A DNA stretch of 64,000 nt from Ilyonectria destructans (Eukaryota; Ascomycota; Sordariomycetes; Hypocreales; Nectriaceae), in contig JAHEWK010000021.1 of NCBI GenBank assembly GCA_020740775.1, forward strand, positions 744,001-808,000, read 5' to 3'. The translations under genes and the position numbers were made by a program. Within the stretch, counting starts at the first letter, position 1, and each line of letters begins with the position of its first letter. This document shows, one piece after another, positions 39,159 through 51,827 of this stretch. The notes under the pieces are model-generated. The model was not told the origin of the DNA, made no database searches, and was given only the letters and a program-made list of their open reading frames with translations.

Positions 39159-42100
39159 CTAACCTTGATTCCCATGCCTGACCTCAAACCGCTCAACCGT
39201 CTGTCTTGCTAGCTCTTTTAATCGATCGACCCCTTCTATGAGCTCCGGATACATCCGCGCCTGTTCGAAGTGCTCCCTTGGGATTGGCTGTACAAGCCGT
39301 ATGTCCCGCAACCGCTTGCACCGTGACAATTGCACGTACAAGCTAAGCACGTCGCACTTCTCCATGCTCGGGTATCCCTTCGTCCCTTTTCTCCCATAGA
39401 GCCCGAGCAGGACCTTCTCTAGGGTCTTGCTCTGCGCCTTATAGTCAGTGAGCGCAAAGCCCGGCGTGCATGGCAGCCCCGTACGCGTCAGCCCCATCTT
39501 AAACTCCCGCTTGGCTGCAAGTCGCGGACAGACGTATTTGCCGTGCTTTTCTTTGTCAAGCTGCACAGTCTCTGTCCCTAGCATGAGGGTACCCGGAGGT
39601 ATGTGCGGGAACGCGAGCCCCTCCGTGTCCTGCGATTGGAGAAGGATGCCGCTTGGCGGCCCGAGGAAGACAGACAGCCGGTCGTGGATCACCCGTTCTT
39701 CTACCTCTCCGTCTGCGACGACGCCAGCGGCCGTGAACTCTGCTCCATTGACTACTTTCAGCCCTAGGTACTTGTTCTGGTTGACGATGACGGGCATGCC
39801 CTCGACGTACGGAAAGATGCCTGGGATGGGGAGCTGCGCGTCATCTCCGAGCAGCACTACGGCCTCCATCTCTTCCTCGCTGGGCACGCGGGTTTTCCAC
39901 TGGTGATCGGACATGAACAGGGACACCTTCCTGCCGTGCTCCTCGCCGAAGGCCAGGGCGGCACAGAGCGTGAGGTCCCACCTGTGTCGGTTGAGCGGGA
40001 GAATGGCGCGCCGGCCTCCCGTGAAGTCGAGCTTCTCGTCTGGGATGTATCGCGAGTTGAGCTTGTCCAGGTCGGCCGCCGTCTGTCGGCCTGTCCGGAT
40101 GCGTTCTAAGAGCCCTATCAGTTCCTCGTCGCCCTCGGCCCTCTTCTGCTCCTCTAGGATCACCACGATGGTAAACAGCTCCCATGTCGTCTTGGCCTGG
40201 ATCTGCTGCCATCGATATTGCGTCGCACGATCCGAGAGGTTCCGTAGCCCCTTGCCGCTGTCGCTGGGGTCGACCCGGCTCAGCAGACCCTTCTGCAGTA
40301 CTGGTCCGAACTGGAGGAAGTCGCCCGTGAAGACCACCACCGGTATCCCGCCGAACGGCCTGTCTGGGAAGCCGCGGAGCGCCCGCAGCTTGTGGTCTAC
40401 TTCGTAGAGCGTCTTAAGTCCCAACATGCTTACCTCGTCGACCACAAGCACGTCACGCCTTCTCCAACGCTGCCGGCTCCTCTCCAGGTTCGCGGATGGT
40501 AGGCTTTCCATCGCGGCTCCGTCTTGATCCTTGAAGGCTAGCCCCAGCGCGGAGTGGATGGTGTTACCGCCGATCCCTGCCGCCGCCGTCCCGGACGTAG
40601 CTGTTATGACAATACGTTTCGACGACCCTTTCGCCGCGAATACCTCTTTCAGCGTCTCGATGAGCCAAGACTTCCCGGTGCCGCCGCTTCCGCCTATGTA
40701 TTGGAGATGTTGAGGTGGCTGCTCCCACACCGTGTGTCCTACGTTGCCGTCAGCGGCTATATCTGACACTTCCTCCGCTCTGTCCATCGCCTCACAGATG
40801 AGGCCGAGGGCGATCTTCTGCATGCGGTTTAGCGTTCGCTGCTTGCCTATCATGTTCCCGACCAGGAGGAAGCTGCTGCCAGGTGCTATATCTACCCAAG
40901 TATGAGCTGGAGCGGGGGGTAGGTTGGGCGCCGGGATAGGTGGGAACAAATACTGATCATCGCCGGGACCGAAACCAGCCTCGTCGCCGTTCTTGTCTTC
41001 GCCGACTTCATCATCCCCTTCGATGGCTAGCACTCTGGCTCTGTGGAGCCGCAGCTGGGCCGCCCGTACCATGCCAATCTCGGGCTTCGTCATCGTTTTT
41101 ACTGTCGCTTGATGTTCGGACTGCGTGTCCGCGCCCCACGGGTCCGGTTCGGGGTCGGAGAAGCTGGCTCTCTCGAGCGCCTGTAGCAGCCTTGCCAGTG
41201 CGGGGAAGTCTTTGGCAATGCCTTGATCGCCGTGCAGGTTATACACCGCGTCATGGAATGTGTACCTCAAGTCCGTGTTCTGCGGTCGCCACGGGGTGCC
41301 AGGGGCTATTCCTTCCTCCGCCGGCTCGTGCTCTTTCTCCTCGTCACCTTCGCTGCCGCTAGCCCACAACGCCGCGTCTTTCTTAGCATCTTCGGCGCTC
41401 TTGTGCAGAAGCTTAATGTTGCTAACCACCCCCTTCACCCGGTCCGGTATGGCTTCCGACAGCTTTTGCCACACGTCTTTGACTGAGGGGTACTCACCAG
41501 ATGCATAGCGGTAGCCGTAGAGCTCGTCCAGGCGCGTGAAGCGTTGCCAAGGTACAAAGAGTGCTAGGAGGACCACCGCGGTTCTGTATGCCGTTAGCTC
41601 TTCGACGAGCCTTTCTCTCTCTCTTCACCTCTCCTACCGTTGGTAATATCCTGGGTCTAGCTTATCCAGGTCGTGGTTGAGGGGGCCGGTGAGCACCGGG
41701 ACGTACTGCGCCCCTGCCTTCAGGAGCTCTTGGATCCATCTCTCTCCATTGACAAGGTCTTGGTCGAAGGGGAAATACTGTGGCTTGTCTACGTTCGTCC
41801 GCTTCCCAACCCGACGCACTTGAATCACGCTAGCATAGTCGTAGAAGCAGAGGTCCTCCAATAGAGCCCCACGCCCGGCGTATGCCTCCAGCAGTGGAAG
41901 ATACACACCAGACTGCGCTATGTTTATCGTCTCCGGGGCCGCTCGCAGACGAGCCTCCGGTCCGGCTGCGTCTTGTAGACCCCGCCACCTCCTGAAGACC
42001 GCCCAGTACAGCGTATTGAGGTGAATGCTCTGCCATCTCTCCACGCTGGAGTAGTGGTGGGGATGACCGAGGAGCCTGCTGCATACCTCCACGGCGGATA

Positions 42101-45100
42101 GCTCCCTGCTGGTGAAGATCTGGTTTGCCGTTCGGGCCAGGAATTGCCTGGCCTTATTATTTACCTGCGCTGCCCTCGGGGCTTCGTCGTCATGTGCTAC
42201 TTGGCCTTCGGCCCCGACGTCCGCTGACATCCTTTCCCACACCGTCTTCATAAGCGCCGCCCGTTTCCATAACGGCGTGTCTAGCTTCGTGGCGTAATTC
42301 GTGGCGTAATAGCTCATGGCTAGGCTTGACGTGACCGTGACGAGGAGTCGAATGTCGTGGTTGTGCCGCAAGGCAACCGCTAGGGCCTTGTTGAACCGGC
42401 TAATCCGGCTGTGATTGCGTTTGACGTGCAGCAGGCCGCTCGGTGTGAATTCAGTCTGTTCCCGCAGCGCCCACGGAGCTCGGAAACGACACGGGTACTG
42501 CTTTCTTGTCCGGCCCTTTTCCTTGAAGCTATACTTGACACATGTTGCGCCGCAGCTGTGCATCTGGCAACGATGCGCCACCCAGTTCGCCTCGCTCTCG
42601 AACACATCGGCCAGCTTGTCAGCATCGTTCACTATGTCGCTTATATCACGGAAGACGCTGTCCCACCGTCGGTATCGTTTCGCCCCTCGTTCGTCACAAC
42701 ACTACCGTGCCTGGGTGAGCGGCTCTTCCCTCTCTACCGCGTCTAGCTAGGCAATACGCTTACCTCACTCACCAGGGTATCAAGGTATCGACACACCTGC
42801 TCCGCGTACGCCCCGTCATCTTGCATATCGTCCAAGACAGTGGGCATTTCCACGTTGGCGTCGAGCCACAAGAATCCGTGTAGGTGCTCCGCCCCCCTTT
42901 CGTTCGTCTCGACGCAGCCATAATAGCCAGAGACCTTGCCGAATATCGATGGCCCCCCTACGCGTACGCAGTGTTGGAAGAAGAGACGGATCTCGCGGTC
43001 GAAAAACTTAGCGGAGCTCACAGGATCTCGCACTACATGCTGTACCCGACCGATGTGCTTGCGGAACTGGTCCACCAGCTGCCTGGCCAGCTCTCCGCTC
43101 ACAGCCCGGTAGGCAGTCAGCTTCATATTTACTTCGTTGGTCAGGTCGTTTGGATTCAGCGTGAACCAAATTGTCTTCATCCCTAGCAGTAAGCTGAGGG
43201 AGTTGATCTTGCGACGGTGACCGAGTCTCTCTTCGTTCGACATATGCTGGCCATGCCCGAAGGCGCTGAGCTCTCGAAGCAGGAAGGAGACGTCCTCGTT
43301 CGTAGTCGTCCTGGTCTGGCGGTATTCTTCCTCCGCGGCCTCGATCTCGCTGGCAGTCAGCGCGCGGAGGATCTGCTCCACCCGAGCGAAGGACCGCTTC
43401 TGCATGCGAATATAGCTGATCCGCCGGTTCTCCGAGCGGACCAGCATGTTGTATATGAGGAAGGGAAAGGCCGGGTGCGTCGCGAAAAGGCCGCCTACTA
43501 CTGGTCAATTCCGTCTGATCTCCCAGCTCGACGGGTACATACCGTGTCGCTGGAGCACCAATCTCGCCCAACTCCGTAGGGTGAAGTTACGGTCCTGGCC
43601 GCAGCTACTATGGACGTCCGTGAATCCGACACCGACATCCTCCGCCAACTTAGGGCCTCCTCGGCCCCACGGAAAGAGGCAGGGGAAGGTCTTGGAAAAG
43701 AAATCGGGGTCGTTGCTGTCGACATACTCCTCCCCCCGCTGGTTGATAATAAAGGGTTCCGTAGTGCCGGCAAAGTATCCGATTCCACCCTCGCTCCGCC
43801 TGCGCTTCTTGCCCCGATGGCGGCCATCCGTCTGGTCCAGACTGGCCTGGACCCACCGAAGCCGTTCTCTAGGGCCGTGGTCCGCCGTCTCGTCGAGCCC
43901 CAACATCCCTGTTGAAACCATCTCGATTAGCTCTTCCTCTATATACCGATGATCCAGCTCCTCTCTCTGGAGATGGCGCCCCTGCAGGCCGCCTAGTCTC
44001 GCGTTGCTTTCGTTCTCTTGTCGCACAGCATCGTCTTCGCGGTCTTCCAGCATAGCTAGCACCTCTTCGGCCGTACGAATAGGCTGCTCTGCACGACCAC
44101 GCTCAACGGCCGACACATAGTATCCAGTCCGGATTTGGTCCTCCGCGCTCAGCTCGTATGGGACCATGCTGTCGAATATAGCTTGCGGCACCTCGGTACC
44201 GGAACACCAGTCCCCCCAACTCCGGAGGTTCTCCTCACTGATACAAATATCTCGGAATAACGGATTATACCGCTTCAGCCAGGTAAGCGCGCCTTTCAGC
44301 CGCTGGGGACGCACCGACATCATCCAGGCAATGTCGGTAGGCACCGGCTTCCGTGGTGCTACGAAGCACACGTGGATCCTCTCCAGTTCGTTCATCATGG
44401 GGTGCGGGAGCACTTTCGACACCAAGTTCTCCACGTCGTTGGGGAATACGGTAATGTGGCCCTTCTTGTGCTTACGATATCGGCCGTTGGTAGCCTTCTC
44501 GATGTCGATCTGGAACTTGGTGATCCAACCACAAGGTATGTACAAGCCAATGAGCCGTTCCTCCATTGGAGTCAAGTATCGCAGTGCCGCCGGATATCTA
44601 TGGACGCATCCAAGGCCGAGGTTGTTGACTTGGCAGGCACGCGGGAGCTTACCCGCCTCTAAGGCATGACTACAGTCTTGGCAGACAGGGAACCAGTCCG
44701 GCCCTTCACGGGGGAAGCATTGTCGGCATGCGAAATGTTCCCGATCCTGACGCGTGAGGCGCGTTTCCGCCTGCCGATACAACGGCTCGAACACCGTCCA
44801 CTTCCAGTCGGAGACGTCGACGAATGTCTTCTGCTCATAGCAGACAACGCAGTGTGTCAGCTCCATGGTGTTTTCGTCATGCATCTTGTTGTAGAAGTCA
44901 CAGACGGTCTCCAGCTCGAGCTCGCGCGGTCTCGGCTCACTCCATGTATGGCCCGCCGAATCTCTCACCCTCTGCTCCCAACGTTCATCCATCGCCTTCA
45001 GGACCTCATGCAACAACTTCTTTCGCTCTTGGAATAGCGGAGAGGCTGGAGTATCCACTATCGGAAAGATTGAGGGAGCTGCTGGCCGTGCTGGTTGGCC

Positions 45101-45202
45101 GACCTGCGCATCTTTCTCGGTAGGGACTGGTCTCGTATGTTTCCTGCGGATGCGGTAAGCGGTCCCTGGTCTGGGACCGTGCCGCTTAAGACTTGGTGTC
45201 AC
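39159..45202 (-). CDS. Helitron Rep-helicase (RepHel), copy 2, full length and divergent from copy 1
   Basis: Five exons by four short introns: 45202-43543, 43494-42764, 42701-41638, 41583-39159 are the four long blocks I join, giving 1959 aa with three introns and no frame break. The N-terminus is shorter than in copy 1. The cysteine-rich domain is kept (THCVVCYEQ ... CRQCFP ... CQDC). The HUH motif is HLHGFLWL and the YxxxY block is MSYYATNYATK. The helicase part has GGSGGTGKS, LVVDEVSMLGL, GDFLQFGPV, TDYKAQSKT and YVQLSRCKR. Intron positions partly match copy 1, for example before TAVVLLALFVPW versus AAVQHLALFVPW, showing common ancestry. The coding sequence is more GC-rich than copy 1. 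It appears intact. A head-to-head helicase-type remnant starts at 46292. Confidence 0.9.
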
Positions 45203-46291
45203 AACGATAGGGAGGACATTGAATTGGAGGTGTGGTCGGTGTCTTGGGAAGGAGTCGGGCCAGCGGCCGTCTCAGTGGGTAGATCCTCTGCTTTCTGCCC
45301 ATGACGTTCGGCGTGATCTATGACAATCCAGCAACGCCTTTGGTTAGCTGGAGTCCTCTAGTGTTGCCAGAATATCTCTTGTTCTTTCTTGCCAGAGTGC
45401 CATCCTCGCTATGCTCCATAATGGTATTCATCGCCGCATTCTACAACGGTTTGTCCTCGGTTTTCTCCTTGTCTGAATGGTCTCCTGCCCTGACGATGCG
45501 AAGGGGGATATCGTAGGACTCATCGAACTTGACGCCTACACGATAACAGAGGAAATCGAACCGAACGGGTGTTGTTGTCATTTTGACGTTATAACTGTTC
45601 ACAATCGGAGGTAGAATGTGAAAACATGTCTTGTGCCAAGATGACGTAGTGAGAAGTATTTGAGGAGACGAGGCGGCGACGTCTCCCCCCATGATCCCTG
45701 CCCAAGGATTAGGTGATCAGAGTTAGCTTTGGTTGTGTTGCAACTGATCACATTTTAGGCTTTCGCCCGAGCCTCTACATTGGAGGCCCGTGTCAAGGAT
45801 TGATTGATCATAATGACGTGCTCAGGACCGGGTAGACATATCTTGCATACAGGTAAAATTGCTGTGACATTGTTAGTGGATCGCACGGAGGCGAGCAAGT
45901 TGTAGACGCATGGCCATTCCCTCCGAGCACATGACCCTCTCTGCCTGTAGGCGTCCTGATACAGAGCACTCCTTTTCCTATTCCTAACGGGAGGCCTTCC
46001 TAGCAAGCCGGTGTGGCGGCTGCTCCCCAGTTTGGTGCAGACAGGGATAAATAAGTTTCTCGGAATCTGATTGGTCCAGATTTTGTATGGCCAGTCGCAA
46101 AACAACGCGCAACTGGCTGATGGCACCAAAAGAGTGGGGCCAATGGGTGCTGGCCCCTGAAAGGTTCACGCGGAGTGCCGGCAGCTTGCGTCCGTTTGGA
46201 ATTGTTTGTTTACTCAGTACTGTACCAGTACCACGCGTTCAATTCATCTCCCCAATTCGACAGGTCTCGATATGGCCTCGTTGATTGAGTA
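45203..46291. promoter_or_regulatory. Spacer upstream of RepHel 2
   Basis: About 1.1 kb between divergent starts. I see no repeats like those upstream of RepHel 1 and no credible gene. Confidence 0.4.
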
Positions 46292-46702
46292 ATGGATTTC
46301 GGTCTCAACCCCGAAGAGCTCTCTAATGATTTACTCTTCGTTGATTGTGCTCGTTGTGGGGAGGAGAGACCGAAGAGTGCCTTCACAGCAAAGAGGCAGT
46401 CTGCTGGGCAAACTAAGCAATGCATAGACTGCCGTAACCAGCGCGTTTCCCATGTAAGCTCTGCCTTCCTCGTCTATAAGTCTCTTAACCCTCATCAAAT
46501 GAAGCATTCTAGATCCAAAGCCGTGCTCCAGACGCTGCGGAAAATTGCACTTCGTCCATCCTCACCTGGCAGACCTGCCACGAAGAGAACCGCCGGAGAT
46601 GCTGGCCTATCGCCTCCCAACGAGAGATCCGGAACCAGCCTACATCGCCAGAGAAGCTACGGCAACTTCATACAGCTAGGGTTTATTCGGAGAGCCAATT
46701 AG
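46292..46702 (+). pseudogene. N-terminal fragment of a PIF1/Helitron-type helicase protein
   Basis: The ATG at 46292 opens MDFGLNPEELSND, followed by a paired-cysteine finger (CARCGEERPKSAF ... CIDCRNQR) of a type found at the start of large fungal PIF1-like helicases. The frame closes at 46700-46702. Further Ser/Thr-rich readings at 46713-47096 lie in another frame and may be part of the same broken gene. The C-terminal remnant is at 47084-47803, so most of the middle, including Walker A, is gone. Confidence 0.5.
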
Positions 46703-47083
46703 CCAGCCGCAGGTGGTGCTGGGGACGCCAATCCCACCAACCCAACAAAGCTTGCGCAACTTCCGGACTCTTGCTCCCTCACCGACCGTACAGCCAACGA
46801 CCGATCAAATCGCGTCACATTCTGATCCATCTACTATCCCAAGCAGCACAACTGATGCTGAGTACTCTTACTTGGCTTCTAGGTTCCATAAGGGCGGGAA
46901 AGACTCACAAGATGATGCCTCCAAGGCTGAGGCGAAGACAAGGCAGGTGGCTATACAGCGCGACCATCGTTCACGGCGCCGTGCGGGGGAGACTGTCTCC
47001 CTGACTCCCTCGATATCTCAACTAGGCGTCTCTGCAGTTCCTGATGAGCCTGGAGAAGGTATCCCTGGCCGTGATCGTCGTCG

Positions 47084-47803
47084 TTGTGCAGGCTAACCAC
47101 TGGATTAGCCGATCGCCTCGGCCGGCCAGTCGTCCAGATCAAGGTTAAGAACGTCGGCCCTGGTGCGGCTGCTGCCCCCGATGATAAGGCGGGCAACCTT
47201 GCGAAGCAGATTCTCATATGCATTGGCGCCCGTCTGATGCTGACATCCAACCTTTGGCAGCCAGTTGGCCTCTGCAACGGCGCTCGCGGTACCGGTACTG
47301 TTTACGACATCGGCTGGGCGCCCGGGGCTGACCCCATCCAAGACCCTCCCTGTGTTATCATGATGGAGTTTGACAAATACAACGGACCGGTGTTCCTGAC
47401 CACCCCCGATGGCAAGAAGATTGTCCCGATTCTCTCAGTTGAGAGGGACTTCCTCATCGGAGCCACTCTCTGCGCTCGCACCCAGTTTCCCCTGATCGTA
47501 TGCTACGCCATTACCGTGCACAAGTCACAAAGCATCACCAAAGACATGATAGTTACAGATCTGTCCTGCCGGGACTTTCAGACTGGTTTAAGCTACGTGG
47601 CTGTCTCTCGTGTGAAAACGCTCGAGGGTCTGATGTTGGATGCACCATTTGATCGTGATCACCTGGTCTACGGGTCTCCCCCGGATGGCATGAAGATGAA
47701 GATGAGGGATCAGGAGCTTAGGAAACGACAGGTGCTCACACGGAATCCGTACATGTCACATAATACCAAGAATGGCCATGGCAATGGATCAGTACGTAGA
47801 TAA
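47084..47803 (+). pseudogene. C-terminal fragment of a PIF1-like DNA helicase
   Basis: The frame gives about 239 residues ending at TAA 47801-47803. It contains LMLTSNLWQPVGLCNGARG, the late helicase block FPLIVCYAITVHKSQSITKD and LSYVAVSRVKTLEGLML, characteristic of the C-terminal RecA lobe of PIF1-type helicases. No ATP-binding lobe is present. The text differs clearly from both RepHel proteins, so this is a third lineage. It lies on the opposite strand. Confidence 0.75.
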
Positions 47804-48082
47804 TGAAGTAGTAGTAATGGCTTCCCGGCCCGCGGACACACAGCCTTCGGCTGAGGCTACCCCATGCACCCCATCGCCGCTCCAATGTGCATGGGGTGAC
47901 GTAGTATTTTAATATAAACAATACGTATATTGGCAATATGGACCCCTCGCAATATTATTGTATCGTCAGGGGGTGCATATTGTATTACCCAATATGAACA
48001 TGGCCGATATTGTATTGTATTGCCAAGAATCCAATATATTGGCAGTGTAACAATATATCCCATATATTACACGTGACCTTCA
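47804..48082. other. Helicase-fragment tail and left subterminal region of the next hAT
   Basis: A CCCCATGCAC ... GTGCATGGGG inverted repeat lies at about 47861-47898. From about 47900 the sequence is dense in CAATAT/ATATTG palindromes, matching the far side of the hAT element (51435-51540). The exact terminus was not resolved. Confidence 0.5.
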
Positions 48083-50255
48083 TTATTCACCTGCCGTGGC
48101 TAAAATATCATCACCTTGAAAATCTCGAATCCCAAACCATGACTTCAAGCACTCCAACGCTTCAATTACATCACCCCCAAGTCGATTTCGACGGTCCGTA
48201 ATCGTTATCTTCGCCCCAGAGAAGAGTCGTTCAGGCTCGGCAGACATTGCAGGAATTGACAGTATATCCACGGCCATTTTGCTCAGGTTAGGGTAGTTTT
48301 TTTGCTGTGTCTCCTCTAGCCACCATGCAAGGGCGCTTGTAAACCCATAAACCCGTTCAGACTTACAATAACGCTCATACTCATCTGTGATAAGCGCTGG
48401 TTGTAGATGCTTGTTTCTCCAATTCAAGAACTCGTTCGTAGTCGTCGACGGGACCTGAGATAGAGGAAGTTGCGGTTCCACAGGTTTATATTCATCCCAC
48501 AGTGTCTCCATCAACTTCTTTGACGACTCAGCCCACTCTTTCTTCCAGTTCTCGTGTATGTAGTGCCATTTATGCGAAGGGTGCAGCACAATCGCAGCAA
48601 CGTAGGCAGGCGACTCGTCAGTAAGGCGATAGTACTTGTCCATTTTCGCCCATCCCGAGTTATACATCGGTGCCATAATCCGGTCGTCGATGTATGCCTC
48701 CTTCCCTGCTTCGAATTGTGCCAATACGAAGTCCATAGCCAAGAGGACATTGTCGAGGGTTGCAAACGATGACTCGAGAGCCTTGGTAGTCATTTTGAGC
48801 TTCTCTAAAAAGGACTTGATCTTCTCGAGGATGATCCAGTCCTCCGAAGAGAGCTCGTCTCCAGCGCAATCTGCTTCCGCCCATTTGTTAAAATACCCGT
48901 CGATTGCATCCCTAAGATGCAAGGCCGCTTGTAGCATAATATACCATGAACTCCACCTCGTGTCGTTATCTCGCGCAAGCTTGTGGTTATGGCTAAGAGC
49001 CACAAACTCCCGGCAACGCTGAACACTTCGTTGAATGAAAACGACAAAGTTATGAAGCTTGCCAAGAGGACCCTTTTGCCGCCATGCCTCGATCTCCTTT
49101 AGCGTCACATTATATGTACCAGGATCGTCGTGTTCGAGCTTCTCATTGTCGGTAACGAAGAGGAAAGCTTTGGCGGCGAGGTTGATGATGTGACCTTGGC
49201 AGCGAAGGCGGTGAGATCTGGGGTCGTATTGAATGTCAAATCGGCGCAGAAGGCCTGTGAATGTTAGGACAAATTCGAAGAAATAGTGCGTCGTACTGAC
49301 CAAGAGAAATAGATCTCATCATTGTATCGTTATTGCCTGCATTGTCCATCACGAAATATCCAAGTTTTGAAGCAAATCCCCAATCATCGACCACTTCCAA
49401 AACTGCCGCTGCAAGGTGAGAACCATCGTGCTCACTGTCGATGTCTTTCAAGGCCAAGACATGGTGTTCCAGCTGACCGTCTTCCCTAACATAGTGAGCG
49501 ACTACGCCTAAGATGGCCAAAGAGTTGGGAGAAGTCCAAAGGTCGCAGCTGATGTGAATTCTTGACTTCGCCGACTGTATGCGCTGCTTGACCTTCTCCT
49601 TCTGGTCTTCATACTGCCGCATGATCCATTTCCTAATGGTCTCGTGCGTATCTGGAAGCCAAGTATCGATATCGTCATTGATGTAGGCCAAGAGTGCCCG
49701 GAACTCTGGGCATTCCACAAGCCGAAATGGGAGAGAGCAGGCCGTAATAAACCTCACGTACAACACTTCGAGCTGGTCAGGGTCGATCGAATCTCCGGAT
49801 TGATCGTTGAGCCGACGGCGTTTGCGGGGATTTTCTTCTGCTGCAGCACGAGCTTGTTTGAGAATCGTTCGTATCGTTGTCACTTTAGCTGTTCGCGGGG
49901 CTCCTTTTGGCAGACCGTGGCCGTCAGGAGGAGGGTCCATAAGATGTTTTGCGGGAGCCGCAGTACCCCCAGAACAGGCATAGGTTCTGTTACAATATTT
50001 GCAGCGCCACTCTTCTTTTTCGGTCCGCTGATTGTAGTATCTCGTCTCTGTCTCCTCGTCTGGCATATGAGAGAAGACCCATGATGTTCTGGTCTTGGTA
50101 GAGGAGGTTGTGGAGGCTGTGCAAGGTCGAGATTTGGACGTTTGGCTTTCGTCTAGGCCATGTAACTGCTGGCTGGAAAACTCCGAAAAGTCGACTGAAA
50201 TTGACGACTCTCTTCGTTGTGGCCATTTTACAAAAGGGAGGCGTTGTTGAGGCAT
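48083..50255 (-). CDS. hAT-superfamily transposase, full length, one intron
   Basis: Two exons (50255-49301, 49254-48083; intron 47 nt, GTCAGT...CAG) give 708 aa. I use the ATG at 50255 (MPQQRLPF); an in-frame Met at 50330 would add 25 residues. A BED-like finger lies at about residues 80-115 (CKYCNRTYACSGG ... H). The core has ISCDLWTSPNSLA with catalytic Asp, VMDNAGNNDT with the second Asp, and RCQGHIINLAAKAF. The C-terminus holds IVLHPSHKWHYI and the dimerisation domain MAVDILSIPAMSAEPERLFS. No lesion is seen. ATATTG-rich stretches on both sides (about 47900-48070 and 51435-51540, with a small element inserted in the right one) look like its subterminal repeats. Confidence 0.9.
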
Positions 50256-50568
50256 GGCGGTAAGTCCGTCTAGGCTTGACAGTGATAAAGAAAATGGCCA
50301 GAGGTGACGATGGCCAATGTCGACAGGCAACCACTAGTAGGCCCAGCCCAACATAGTCCGTACTAATCGTACCTCCCCTGACGCGTGGAAGAAACGCGTG
50401 GTCGCGTGTTACGTCTGGTTGTCAATAAAGATGCGTGTTGAGGTGAATGCTAGCCAATAAAATGCCAAGTATCCCTGTCGCTGGTATAGGGTAAGGCCTG
50501 CCTGGCTACTGTCAAGAGGCAATTTCGCCCCAGGACTGACAACCCAATATAAATAATATATTGCCAAT

Positions 50569-51434
50569 GGGAATTGATATACGGGCATGACATTTTTGAT
50601 ACACGGGCATGACTCTTACACGGGCATGACTTTTATGACATCTGATTCGCTAGATTTCCGTCGACCCATAAATACATCCTCGCAAAGGCGGTAAAGCTAG
50701 CTCTCTTAACAAGCTCTTATTTCCAGCACCTAACTAACCAGGTCAATCCAGCCATCTAGAATAGATCTGTGCAGGACGTTAAAACAAGATCTAGTTTTGA
50801 ATATAGCAAAGATCAGTTCCATTGCGCCCTAGAGGGCAGCTATCTACATGTCTATTCTCTAACTACTATAGAAGAAAGAACCTCTTTGTTGCGTCCTTCG
50901 GCCGCTGGCACGTACTCCTGTAGTTCTTCCAGTTCCCAGAACAGATGGCTGGCTGCGTGTCTGGCGCTGGGATGAGGGATTGGCCTGGCTACTAGTCTGG
51001 CTGCTGGCCTGTTGGCTCGCTTCCAGTGCAAGCCTGGCAAGCGTCGACTTGTTCTGGCACCTTGGTGGTCGACCTCGCTTACGCCCTATCACCTCAGTGG
51101 TTGGCTTACTGGCTGGCGGGGTATTGGGCTGGGTATTAGGCTGGAAGCTCGATCGCTCGAGCTAGGAGGAGATTCGGATTGGGACATAATGAAGGTCTTT
51201 ATCGTCAAGGGCTGGGAGACTGCCAATGGATAGCTATCTGATGGAGAGCTAGATCGCGCGTCAGTTACTAAGGGATGATTTTGGACAGCTAAACTCTAGG
51301 TACAAATTAGAGTGTCGGCAGAACCGAGATGTACTAACAAAAGAGGGTCCTATCCAATCAGATGTCATAAAAGTCATGCCCGTGTAAGAGTCATGCCCGT
51401 GTATCAAAAATGTCATGCCCGTATATCAACTCCC
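50569..51434. mobile_element. 866-bp nonautonomous hAT-type element with 8-bp target duplication
   Basis: The ends GGGAATTGATATACGGGCAT and the inverse of GGGAGTTGATATACGGGCAT form TIRs that continue for about 75 bp with three spaced GGGCATGAC repeats. The 8-bp target duplication TTGCCAAT flanks it (50561-50568, 51435-51442). It is inserted in the right subterminal region of the preceding hAT. The ends match in layout those of the larger element at 54818-59403, which encodes a hAT transposase remnant and is the likely relative. A minus-strand reading (51092-50859) starts with an AT-hook-like RKRGRPPR; its status is uncertain. Confidence 0.85.
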
Positions 51435-51827
51435 TTGCCAATATGGACATCCTCATATTATATTGTCACAATATCAAAATCTTCATATCATATTGTCACA
51501 ATATGAGAAAGTCCATATCATATGGGTTATATTGCAATATACTACTTTATTGCCATATTATTAGCAACACTGCTTTCCAGTAACTACGGTATGGCCCCTT
51601 TCACCCTCGTCAAGTGACTACTAACCCTTTATCACATGTTGCGTGACCCTAACTCCTAATTCATATACACTCTTGCATTCAATTTCGGCCGTGCATTAAC
51701 CTTGCAGATATTCACATGGTTGAAACTACAGCCTCGCAATTCCAAAAAGCCTGACATGCCACCCTCGAGTCATATGACCTCAGGAAGATAGTCGGTGGAA
51801 GTGAATGAATTCCAATTTTACAATACA

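Noticed and set aside
48083..51540. Exact TIRs and target duplication of the intact hAT at 48083-50255
   Set aside because: GTAGTAT-like ends (about 47900 and 51535) align only roughly, and no matching 8-bp flank was found.
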